Assembly: GCA_024409145.1 (NCBI GenBank)
Contig: JAKSUF010000016.1
Span: 1 to 13,579, forward strand
Origin: an archaeon
GTDB taxonomy: Archaea > Methanobacteriota > Methanobacteria > Methanobacteriales > Methanobacteriaceae
Direction: 5' to 3'
DNA: 13,579 nt
The stretch's first letter is position 1. Every line of letters begins with the position of its first letter. The position numbers and the translations under genes were made by a program. This document shows positions 7,226-13,519 of this stretch, piece after piece. The notes under the pieces were generated by a model. That model saw only the letters and a program-made list of their open reading frames with translations. It ran no database searches and was not told the origin of the DNA.

Positions 7226-7254
7226 ATAAAAAAGAATAATTTAAAAAATTATTC
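7226..7254 (-). terminator. Intrinsic-type terminator overlapping the hxlB stop codon
   Basis: Arms GAATAATTT (7234-7242) and AAATTATTC (7246-7254) form a perfect 9-base stem with a 3-base loop. In the hxlB direction it is followed by a run of U at 7228-7233 and further U tracts. The stem includes the last glutamate codon and the TAA stop (7249-7251). Confidence 0.65.
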
Positions 7255-7839
7255 CAAATTAGTATGTCTTGCTTTTAAATCATCTTCAGTAACATCCATA
7301 GCACTCATCAACTCAGAAACTAATGCATCAAGGAAAACAAGAGAAGTTAATTCAAATGCAGTTCCTAATGGAGTTAATAATGTATAATTACCACTAATTT
7401 GTCTTTTAAGATAATCTTCATCATCAACTTCCAATTTTGTCCTACCTTTAACAAGAACTTTACCATCAGCAAGTTTGCCTAAAGTACTTTCTGGATAAGA
7501 AGTTACAGCTAAAACATAAGCACCTAATTCTTTAGAAATCTTAGCAGCAGAAACAATATTAGATGTTTCACCAGAACCAGAAATAGCTAAAATACAATCA
7601 CCAGAAGTGATAGCAGGAGAAATAGTTTCACCCACAACATAAGCACTAAAACCTAAATGCATTAATCTCATTGCAAATGCCTTAGAAACAAGTCCTGATC
7701 TACCTGCACCTGTAACAAAAATACTTTTAGATTTTCTGAGTACATCTAAAAAATTATTAATATCTTCTTCGGTAAGTAATTCTTCAGCTTCACGAATATT
7801 ACCTATAATTGCATCAATTGATTCTTTCATTACTTCCAT
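7249..7839 (-). CDS. hxlB: 6-phospho-3-hexuloisomerase (SIS domain)
   Basis: HxlB/PHI interconverts 3-hexulose-6-phosphate and fructose-6-phosphate. In archaea lacking a classical pentose-phosphate pathway, this ribulose-monophosphate route, run with hexulose-phosphate synthase, supplies pentose phosphates for nucleotides. The 196-residue protein is a single SIS domain: VTGAGRSG (42-49), ISGSGETSN (86-94), TSYPESTLGKLAD (113-125) and TPLGTAFELTSLVFLDALV (156-174). It ends in KARHTNLE, typical of archaeal PHI such as MJ1247. The ATG at 7837-7839 has GGTAG six bases upstream. A second ATG three codons in is less well placed. The partner synthase is not in this window. The gene is divergent from the regulator at 7980. 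Confidence 0.92.
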   Translation of the reverse strand: MEVMKESIDAIIGNIREAEELLTEEDINNFLDVLRKSKSIFVTGAGRSGLVSKAFAMRLMHLGFSAYVVGETISPAITSGDCILAISGSGETSNIVSAAKISKELGAYVLAVTSYPESTLGKLADGKVLVKGRTKLEVDDEDYLKRQISGNYTLLTPLGTAFELTSLVFLDALVSELMSAMDVTEDDLKARHTNLE

Positions 7840-7979
7840 TTAAATCTACCTATTAATTAAATCAAATACGAAATAAAAATAAATATTTATTCAATATAAA
7901 ATATATAAAACAAAATATTTAAAATTAATTAATAATAAATTAATCACAATATCAAATAAAAACAAAGAGTAGTGATTCT
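7840..7979. promoter_or_regulatory. Divergent promoter region of hxlB and the ModE/LysR-type regulator
   Basis: In the hxlB direction TTTTATATAT (7901-7910) is a good TATA candidate, giving a leader near 40 bases. A perfect AT palindrome AATAAATATTTATT (7878-7891) sits where hxlB transcription would start. TTAATTAA-rich sequence at 7924-7944 lies between that promoter and the regulator, whose own TATA is not obvious. Shared control is possible because the spacer is only 140 bases. Confidence 0.45.
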
Positions 7980-8885
7980 ATGAATAAAACAGAAAATAAT
8001 ATAGAAGTAATTATTGGCATCAAAATAGATGGAGAAAGATATGATTATAAGTTACTTCAGACATTAGAATCATTATCCAAAACATATTCTCAAAGAAAAA
8101 CTGCAAAAGAACTAGGAGTTTCACATGCAGTATTGAACCGTAGAATAAAAAATAAAGAAGAAAAAATAGGCGAAAAATTAGTTAGACCTATAGGAAAAGG
8201 TTCAGAACTCACAGAAAAAGGAAGAACCATATTGAATACCTACTATAAGTACAAAAATAGGTTAGAAGATCAAGAAGAAATCATAATAGCTGGAGGACAC
8301 ATTACAACAAATTTAATTCAATCTTTAAGTTATAATTTACCATTTAAAAGTTTAATTTATAGTAGTGATGATGAAACAGCGTATAAATTAGCTAAACAAG
8401 ACTTAGTAGATATATTAGCATTAGATGACCCTCGCCTTGCTTTTGAAAATGATTTAAATTTTATAGCTATTGCTTATGATTACCTTGTTTTATTAGGACC
8501 AAATAACATCATTAAACCTATTGAAAAAATGACTGATTTAGAAGATAAAAAATTCATAGGAGTTAAAGGAAGTGCACAGAGGTTAGCATGGAATACATTA
8601 GAACAAAATAATATCCAATTTGAAATTGTAAAAGAAGTTAAATCACAATTCGATGCATTTAAGATAGTAAGAAATTCAGATAACCTTTACACTTTTTTAA
8701 ATGGAAGTTATTTTAAAGGAAATGAAATTTTAAAAGAACAAACTAGACATGTAATAAGTTTAGTACAGTGTAATGAAAATAAAAAAGAAATAAATGATTT
8801 AATTGATTATTTACTCATAGATGGACAACAACAAATAAAAGATGAAGGATTTAAACCTATAAACCCATACCAAAGAAGATATTAA
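7980..8885 (+). CDS. LysR/ModE-type transcriptional regulator with binding-protein-like ligand domain
   Basis: This is a probable DNA-binding regulator of 301 residues. The N-terminus (about 21-92) is a winged helix of the ModE/LysR kind: YDYKLLQTLESLSKTYSQRKTAKELGVSHAVLNRRIK in two helices plus the recognition helix at about 47-57, then a wing ending GKGSELTEKGR (72-82). From about residue 100 to 285 there is a two-lobed periplasmic-binding-protein-like domain (IIIAGGHITT, DLVDILALDDPR, YDYLVLLGPNN, FIGVKGSAQRLAWNTLE), as in LysR effector domains or oxyanion-binding proteins. No C-terminal molybdate-binding (Mop) repeat is visible, so any metal-oxyanion sensing would use the large domain. 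The ATG at 7980 has GTGAT six to ten bases upstream. Neighbouring mobB, fdh and FmdE-family genes suggest molybdate or tungstate as ligand. That is an inference from position only. Confidence 0.78.
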   Translation: MNKTENNIEVIIGIKIDGERYDYKLLQTLESLSKTYSQRKTAKELGVSHAVLNRRIKNKEEKIGEKLVRPIGKGSELTEKGRTILNTYYKYKNRLEDQEEIIIAGGHITTNLIQSLSYNLPFKSLIYSSDDETAYKLAKQDLVDILALDDPRLAFENDLNFIAIAYDYLVLLGPNNIIKPIEKMTDLEDKKFIGVKGSAQRLAWNTLEQNNIQFEIVKEVKSQFDAFKIVRNSDNLYTFLNGSYFKGNEILKEQTRHVISLVQCNENKKEINDLIDYLLIDGQQQIKDEGFKPINPYQRRY

Positions 8886-8895
8886 TATAAATAAA

Positions 8896-9000
8896 TTAAA
8901 AAAAAATAATTAAAAAAAATAATTAAAGATAGCTAAAACAATACAATAAGCAGAATAATTAAAAATAAATAAGAATAATTAAAAATAGTTAAAAAATAAT
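8896..9000. repeat. Degenerate AATAATTAAAAA repeats between convergent genes
   Basis: GAATAATTAAAAATA occurs exactly at 8953-8967 and 8973-8987, and two AAAAAAATAATT copies lie at about 8898-8923. Read from the kinase gene these give repeated UUUUUAAUUAUU tracts, suitable for archaeal U-rich termination of that transcript. No equivalent U tract is seen for the plus-strand regulator gene. Confidence 0.5.
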
Positions 9001-9050
9001 AAAAGATAATTACTTTTAAGAGTGTTTGTAAAAAATAAGGTTATTTAATC

Positions 9051-9971
9051 CTATTTATAAAAATTAACCATCCTATTATATGCATCATCATAACTTGGAA
9101 TATTTGTTTGACAGCCTTGTTTTTCAACAACAAAAGATGAAACTGCAGATGCAAACTTAGCACATTCTTCAAGAGATTCACCATTAATAAACCGAGAAAT
9201 AAATCCAGCCCTATAAGAATCTCCTGCACCAGTTGGATCAACAGCAGGACGGTAAATTGCATCAACTTCAATTTTACCTTCATCTACACTATAAACAATA
9301 CTTCCTTTTTTACCACAACTTTTAACAATAATATTAGGTCCTAAATCAAGTAATCCATTAATATCAACATCTAATGAATTTAATATTCTACCAATTTCAT
9401 GATGATTTCCAAATAAAATATCACAATTAGTAATTACTTCTTTAAGTTTTTCAGGAGAATACATGCCCAAATCTTGACCAGGATCAAAAGATACTAGTTT
9501 TCCCTCTTCTTTAGCTACAATACCGCATTTACAATTAAAATAAGGATCTCCAGTTGCCAAATGAACTAACTTAACTTCACGTATTGCATCTACTGGAACA
9601 TCACTTGATGAAAATTCTTTACCTGCACCCCAATAGAAATAACTAATCTGGTCTTTATTATCATCAGTCATTACAAAACAAGTAGAGGTATTTTCTTCTT
9701 CAGAAATAATCATAGAATCAATTTTAACTCCATTATCAATTAAAGAGTTATAATATGCAGACCCCATAAAATCCTGACCTACTGCAGAAACCAAAGAGGT
9801 TTTAAGACCCAAATTAGAACCAACCATAGCTACATTAGCTGCAGCACCACCATGTAAATTTAACATAGTATCCATAGGTGCAGAATAATTAGCTTTTGGA
9901 AACTCTTTAACTGTAATTATGTAATCTAATGCTGTATGACCTATAACTAATAAATCTCTTTCTATACTCAA
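9051..9971 (-). CDS. PfkB-family carbohydrate/nucleoside kinase
   Basis: This is an ATP-dependent kinase of the ribokinase fold, phosphorylating a sugar or nucleoside; the substrate cannot be read from the sequence. The 306 residues show the family layout. The N-terminal glycine motif HGGAAANVAMVGSNLG is at 40-55 and the substrate-lid strands (CFVMTDDNKDQISYFYWGA) at 98-116. SFDPGQDLG follows at 161-169, VKSCGKKGS at 216-224, and the signature DPTGAGDSYRAGF at 245-257 with D251 as catalytic base. The GGAAANVA form resembles archaeal members related to MJ0406, a broad nucleoside kinase, so that is the best guess. The start is TTG (9969-9971), with AGGT about seven bases upstream. No in-frame ATG occurs before residue 33, which would remove the first strand. 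It is convergent with the regulator gene and divergent from thiC. Confidence 0.85.
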   Translation of the reverse strand: MSIERDLLVIGHTALDYIITVKEFPKANYSAPMDTMLNLHGGAAANVAMVGSNLGLKTSLVSAVGQDFMGSAYYNSLIDNGVKIDSMIISEEENTSTCFVMTDDNKDQISYFYWGAGKEFSSSDVPVDAIREVKLVHLATGDPYFNCKCGIVAKEEGKLVSFDPGQDLGMYSPEKLKEVITNCDILFGNHHEIGRILNSLDVDINGLLDLGPNIIVKSCGKKGSIVYSVDEGKIEVDAIYRPAVDPTGAGDSYRAGFISRFINGESLEECAKFASAVSSFVVEKQGCQTNIPSYDDAYNRMVNFYK

Positions 9972-10708
9972 AAAACCAACCTACCTAATTTAATAATTTA
10001 TGTAATCCCACAATATTAAATTCTAAATATTTAATATCCAATAGTAACTATAAAGTCAAAGTTAAAATACACCTAGATTACAATAATATTAATCTCACAC
10101 CATATTACTATGTATCTTAGTATATTTAATAATTTTTAAAAAAACTTAAATAGTAAAAATTTTTAGAAAATTCTCTAAATAAAATAAGAATAGTCTAAAG
10201 TAAAAACAATAAAATACTTCTTAAATTAAATTCCAAAGAGAATTTCATAAAATTTATAACATCTCAAAGTATAAAAACTTTAGATATTATCCCATTTATT
10301 ATAAGTTTATTATAACTATTCTAAGTTAAGGAAGCATATGAAAAGAAATAAAAATACATCTATACACAATAAAAACTAAAAAAATAATAAAAATTCATTA
10401 ATACCACCACAATAAGTAATAGAAAAATTAATTCTAAAAATTAATGAATAACAATATAGAATAATAATTAAAGTAAAATTTATAAAAATAAATCAAAGTG
10501 GATTAAAAAGCACAGAACAAAGCATATTAAAAATAAAGCCCAAAATGAGGTTTTTAAAAATTTAAAATAGATGCATTTAATAATGAGAAAAAACATTATT
10601 ATAACTATAGAAAATCAAGTACAATTTAATTAAAATAAGACTTAATTAAATAAAATACATTTGAATTTTTATAAAAAATATGAAAAAAAATAACTAGGGA
10701 GTGAAAAT
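9972..10708. other. 737-base divergent gap between the PfkB-family kinase and thiC
   Basis: This is one of the two longest non-coding stretches, and no gene is supported. A 13-codon ATG frame (10338-10379) behind AAGGA is too short to call. I looked for a TPP riboswitch before thiC and found neither a CTGAGA core nor the conserved second-helix sequence. Visible items are a kinase TATA candidate ACTTTATAGTT (about 10045-10055, minus strand) and three inverted repeats: AGATTA/TAATCT (10075-10095), ATTCATTAAT/ATTAATGAAT (10393-10402 and 10440-10449) and ATTTAATTAA/TTAATTAAAT (10624-10651). Confidence 0.55.
10624..10678 (+). promoter_or_regulatory. Candidate thiC promoter with upstream inverted repeat
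   Basis: A perfect 10-base inverted repeat with an 8-base loop (10624-10633 and 10642-10651) precedes TTTTTATAAAAAAT (10666-10679), a possible TATA element. Initiation about 25 bases later would put the ribosome binding site almost at the RNA 5' end. The repeat is A/T only and may be chance. Confidence 0.35.
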
Positions 10709-12013
10709 TTGACACAATTAACCGAAGCAAGAAGTGGAAATATAACTGAAGAAATGAAGCATGTCGCTGAAATTGAAGGAGTTACTGAAGAATTTATAAG
10801 AGATTCTGTAGCAAAAGGAACTATTGTAATTCCAAACAATGTAAATAGAGATATTGAGGCATGCGGTATTGGTGCAGGACTTAGAACCAAAGTTAATGCA
10901 ACAATAGGAACTTCTACAGATATTGTAAACTTCGATGAAGAAGAGTTAAAAGCTCAAATCGCAATTGATAATGGTGCAGATTGTTTAATGGAATTAAGTA
11001 TTGGTGGAGACCTTGATGAAATCAGAAGAAGAATTTTAGGAATGTCCCCATTACCTGTTGGAAGTGTACCTATATACCAAGCAGCTATTGAAACAATCCG
11101 TGAAAAAGGGTCTGCAATATACATGGATGAAGACATAATGTTTAAAACCATCGAAAAACAAGCAAAAGACGGTGTTGACTTCATGGCAATCCATTGTAGT
11201 GTAAACATTGAATGTTTAGCACGTCTTAAAAGACAAGGAAGAAAAGCAGGTTTAGTCTCTCGTGGAGGAGCGTTCATATCCTCATGGATTATTGAAAATG
11301 AGATGGAAAACCCATTATACAAAAATTATGATTACATTTTAGAAATTGCAAAAGAACACGATGTAGTAATGTCACTTGCAAATGCAATGAGAGCAGGAGC
11401 TATTGCAGATTCTACTGATAGAGCACAAGTGCAAGAATTAATCATTTTAGGAGAATTAGTAGATAGAGCAAGAGAAGCAGGTGTTCAAACTATGATTGAA
11501 GGACCAGGACATATCCCAATTAATGAAATTCCTGCTAATGTAGCTATTCAGAAAAAATTATGTTCTCAAGCACCATTCTATATGTTAGGACCTATTGTAT
11601 GTGATATTGCACCAGGTTATGATCATATCGTATCATCTATTGGAGCAGCAGCTTCTGCAAAAGCAGGTGCTGACTTTATTTGTTATGTAACTCCAGCTGA
11701 ACATTTAGCATTACCATCACCACAAGATGTAAAAGATGGAGTAATTGCAACTAGAATTGGAGCATATGCAGGAGACATGGCTAAAGGAGTTCATAATGGA
11801 GAAAAAGATTTACTTATGGCAAATGCAAGAAAAGCACTCGATTGGGAAGAACAATATAGCTTAGCTATTTGTCCAGCTGATGCAAGAGCAAAAAGAGAAA
11901 ACAGACCTCCTGAAGACTCTGATGCATGTACCATGTGTGGTAACTTCTGTGCAGTAAAAATTGTGAACGAATGGTTAGATAAAGCTGACCCAGAATTCTT
12001 CAACAAAGTATAA
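10709..12013 (+). CDS. thiC: Phosphomethylpyrimidine synthase ThiC
   Basis: ThiC is a radical-SAM enzyme that rearranges 5-aminoimidazole ribonucleotide to 4-amino-5-hydroxymethyl-2-methylpyrimidine phosphate, the pyrimidine half of thiamin. The 434-residue protein is the short form lacking the long N-terminal domain of many bacterial and plant enzymes. Visible landmarks are NVNRDIEACGIG, NATIGTS, PVGSVPIYQA, MAIHCSVN, LVSRGG, MIEGPGHIP, FYMLGPIVCDIAPGYDHI, GADFICYVTPAEHL and the C-terminal cluster motif C407-x2-C410-x3-C414. That spacing is one residue shorter than the CX2CX4C of the bacterial enzyme. The start is TTG (10709-10711), chosen because GGGAGTG ends five bases before it and the next ATG (codon 16) has no such signal. 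It stands alone, divergent from the kinase, and ends in a strong terminator hairpin. Confidence 0.95.
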   Translation: MTQLTEARSGNITEEMKHVAEIEGVTEEFIRDSVAKGTIVIPNNVNRDIEACGIGAGLRTKVNATIGTSTDIVNFDEEELKAQIAIDNGADCLMELSIGGDLDEIRRRILGMSPLPVGSVPIYQAAIETIREKGSAIYMDEDIMFKTIEKQAKDGVDFMAIHCSVNIECLARLKRQGRKAGLVSRGGAFISSWIIENEMENPLYKNYDYILEIAKEHDVVMSLANAMRAGAIADSTDRAQVQELIILGELVDRAREAGVQTMIEGPGHIPINEIPANVAIQKKLCSQAPFYMLGPIVCDIAPGYDHIVSSIGAAASAKAGADFICYVTPAEHLALPSPQDVKDGVIATRIGAYAGDMAKGVHNGEKDLLMANARKALDWEEQYSLAICPADARAKRENRPPEDSDACTMCGNFCAVKIVNEWLDKADPEFFNKV

Positions 12014-12020
12014 AAATAAT

Positions 12021-12051
12021 AATAGTTATTGCTTATAAAGCAATAGCTATT
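12021..12051 (+). terminator. thiC terminator hairpin
   Basis: Arms AATAGTTATTGCTT (12021-12034) and AAGCAATAGCTATT (12038-12051) pair over 14 bases with one G-U pair and a 3-base loop. It begins seven bases after the thiC stop and is followed by a T-rich stretch (12052-12075). Confidence 0.8.
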
Positions 12052-12166
12052 TCCATTATTTATTTTCTTATTTTAAGATTATTTTAATCATAAAATTATA
12101 AAAAAAACTTCTTTTAAAAAAAAAACCTAAAAAATAGCATTTCAATAAATAATAAATATTAATTTA

Positions 12167-12193
12167 GAATAATATATATCGAATATATTATTC
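12167..12193. repeat. 11-base perfect inverted repeat
   Basis: GAATAATATAT (12167-12177) and ATATATTATTC (12183-12193) flank a 5-base loop ATCGA. It would form a compact hairpin in either transcript. It is isolated from any gene and lies just before a second, wider inverted repeat. Confidence 0.6.
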
Positions 12194-12202
12194 AATAGTG
12201 TA

Positions 12203-12269
12203 TGATTTGTGTATTACATCAAAATTAAGAGTGTTTTAATTGATTTGTGTTGATAACTTAATTTTGATG
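12203..12269. repeat. 13-base inverted repeat with nested direct repeat
   Basis: CATCAAAATTAAG (12217-12229) and CTTAATTTTGATG (12257-12269) are exact complements separated by 27 bases. TGATTTGTGT occurs at 12203-12212, before the left arm, and again at 12241-12250 inside the loop. The segment is G/T-rich on the plus strand, unlike the surrounding A-rich DNA. Confidence 0.6.
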
Positions 12270-12455
12270 ATGTTTTGTTGTGTTAATGTTAAGAATTAAA
12301 TATCAAAATATTCTAAGAAATTATTTAATACAGAATTTAATTATATCAAATACAACCACCTCGAAAATTTAAAGATACAAAGTATTATTGAAGAGATACA
12401 AATTAATTTTAAATGATTCAATGACAGATTTTATTTTATTTCAACAAATACTTAA

Positions 12456-12527
12456 ATTTAGGAATACCTAAATATCTTTAATTATAGTTAGTTTTTTATA
12501 ATATATAAATATTTAGGTTAACCTAAA
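12456..12527. promoter_or_regulatory. Pair of TTAGG-N4-CCTAA palindromes, operator-like
   Basis: TTTAGG-AATA-CCTAAA (12457-12472) and the fully symmetric TTTAGGTTAACCTAAA (12512-12527) lie 55 bases apart. Between them is a TATA-like stretch (TTTTTTATAATATATAAAT, about 12493-12511). TTAGG...CCTAA half-sites resemble operators of DtxR-family metal-dependent repressors. No gene follows in either direction, so the target is unknown. Confidence 0.5.
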
Positions 12528-12628
12528 AAATAAGAGAAGTATTGAATTAAAAAAAATAATAAACCAAAAAGATAAAAAGAGCAAAAAGATAAAAAAATGA
12601 AAAAATGAAAAATAACAAGATAAATAAT

Positions 12629-12649
12629 AAAAAAGATTATAGAATAATC
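12629..12649 (-). terminator. Terminator of the acyltransferase gene
   Basis: GATTAT (12635-12640) and ATAATC (12644-12649) form a short stem with a 3-base loop. It is followed on the minus strand by TTTTTTATTATTT. It lies 20 bases after the stop codon, and further U-rich runs continue to about 12545. Confidence 0.6.
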
Positions 12650-12668
12650 AAAGATATAAAAAACAATA

Positions 12669-13475
12669 TTACTCAATAGCAAATCTATTTTTCTTTTTAT
12701 CTTCAACCAAAAGTTTTTGAATAAATTCTAATCTTTCAATAATCTCATATTCATCTAACATACTATCAATATATACTAAAGAAAGAGTTTCATCTTCAAC
12801 CTCTTCATAAATATATTCATCAGTTTGACAGTATTCATTAGATTCAATATCCTTTTTATCAAAATAAGCAGTATGAGAACCCATAAAGAATACATTATCA
12901 GATATAACTTGACCATTAGCATAATAAGAATTAGATTTAACAGTCACATGAGGCAAAACATTAGTATTATTATAAACAATAGAACCAGAACCTAACTTAA
13001 CTCCTCGAGAAAGATAAGATAAATGTCCTAACCAAACATGATCCCCAATAATTACACCACTAGGCAAATTAATTCTCTTTTTATTTGATCCACTAAATAC
13101 AGGAAAACCATCAGAAGTTCTAATATCTACATTAGGTCCAATAACACAATCATCACCAATAATCACATTCTGAGATTCTTGAACATTGATTCTTAATGTT
13201 GCACTAATGTTATTATCTTTTCCAATAAATACAGTACTATCATTAAATACAAAAATTTGAGTCTTGTACTTATATTTAGAACTTGAAAGATAAATAATAG
13301 AATTATTTCCATTAAACTGAATTTTAGAATTAGTTAAATTGACACCATCTTCACAAAATAGAATATTATTTGAACCATTAAACAATACAATACTATTATT
13401 AAATTGTGGTTCACCCATAATTTTATTATTTTCTAAGTACTTTATATCCTGATTACTATGAACAGATTCCACCAT
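12669..13475 (-). CDS. Hexapeptide-repeat (left-handed beta-helix) acyltransferase-like protein
   Basis: This is a probable O- or N-acyltransferase acting on a sugar or glycan with acetyl-CoA; the substrate is unknown. Residues about 25-95 are Asn/Ser-rich short strands (LFNGSNNILF, IQFNGNNSIIYL, IFVFNDSTVFIG). From about 100 to 195 the hexapeptide pattern is clear: VIIGDDCVIGPNVDI, VIIGDHVWLGHLSYLSRGVKLGSGSIV, NTNVLPHVTVKSNSYYANGQVI. A C-terminal acidic tail (205-268) has a likely helix. The segment TSDGFPVFSGSNKKRIN (120-136) aligns with the usual SDGHP...RIN loop, but F124 replaces the histidine that normally acts as catalytic base. It may be inactive or use another residue. The ATG at 13473-13475 has GGAG seven bases upstream. 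No signal peptide is seen. The upstream neighbour lies outside the window. Confidence 0.75.
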   Translation of the reverse strand: MVESVHSNQDIKYLENNKIMGEPQFNNSIVLFNGSNNILFCEDGVNLTNSKIQFNGNNSIIYLSSSKYKYKTQIFVFNDSTVFIGKDNNISATLRINVQESQNVIIGDDCVIGPNVDIRTSDGFPVFSGSNKKRINLPSGVIIGDHVWLGHLSYLSRGVKLGSGSIVYNNTNVLPHVTVKSNSYYANGQVISDNVFFMGSHTAYFDKKDIESNEYCQTDEYIYEEVEDETLSLVYIDSMLDEYEIIERLEFIQKLLVEDKKKNRFAIE

Positions 13476-13507
13476 AACATTACTCCAATATACTGTTAAG
13501 CCTATCC

Positions 13508-13519
13508 CATATAAAAATC
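13508..13519 (-). promoter_or_regulatory. Candidate TATA box of the acyltransferase gene
   Basis: The minus strand reads GATTTTTATATG. A start about 25 bases downstream gives a leader of about 12 bases that still includes the GGAG ribosome binding site. An alternative TTTATATTAG lies near 13525-13534. Confidence 0.4.

Larger units (their letters stand above)
6814..7248. other. Intergenic region: hxlB trailer and FmdE-gene promoter
   Basis: No gene is seen. The part near hxlB holds three exact copies and a partial fourth of AATAAAAT (7133-7163), plus repeated AAAGTA(T/C)AAAAA strings (7166-7233). In the hxlB direction these give several U-rich tracts. The part near the FmdE-family gene has the palindrome GTATATATAC (6936-6945), a likely TATA element, and three TACAATATTA-like copies at 6909-6918, 6943-6952 and 6968-6977. 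Confidence 0.55.
12014..12668. other. Convergent gap between thiC and the acyltransferase gene, with operator-like palindromes
   Basis: No gene is recognised in 655 bases. The minus-strand open frame at 12518-12706 is low-complexity Phe/Ile/Leu and overlaps the acyltransferase end. Unlike the other gaps, this one has mixed composition: a G/T-rich segment (about 12196-12300), long inverted repeats, two TTAGG-N4-CCTAA palindromes, a TATA-like string between them, and GAGGTGG on the minus strand (12356-12362) with no frame behind it. Two converging genes need only terminators, so this content is unexplained. It may be a small RNA or the remains of a lost gene. Confidence 0.5.

Noticed and set aside
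7133..7233. CRISPR-like repeats
   Set aside because: Units are 8 bases to about 12 bases of simple A/T sequence without unique spacers of constant length or nearby cas genes.
10338..10379. 13-codon ATG frame behind AAGGA, possible leader peptide
   Set aside because: Too short, Lys/Asn-rich as expected by chance in A-rich DNA, and about 330 bases from thiC.
10500..10708. TPP riboswitch before thiC
   Set aside because: No CTGAGA core or conserved helix sequence on reading the leader; only AT-rich sequence is present.
12353..12362. Gene start on the minus strand after GAGGTGG
   Set aside because: The TTG frame ends after four codons and the other frames close within about a dozen codons, so no protein can be claimed; kept only as part of a finding.
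12518..12706. 62-codon hydrophobic frame on the minus strand
   Set aside because: Low-complexity Phe/Ile/Leu run that overlaps the acyltransferase end and its terminator; looks like a membrane peptide only because the DNA is poly-A on the other strand.
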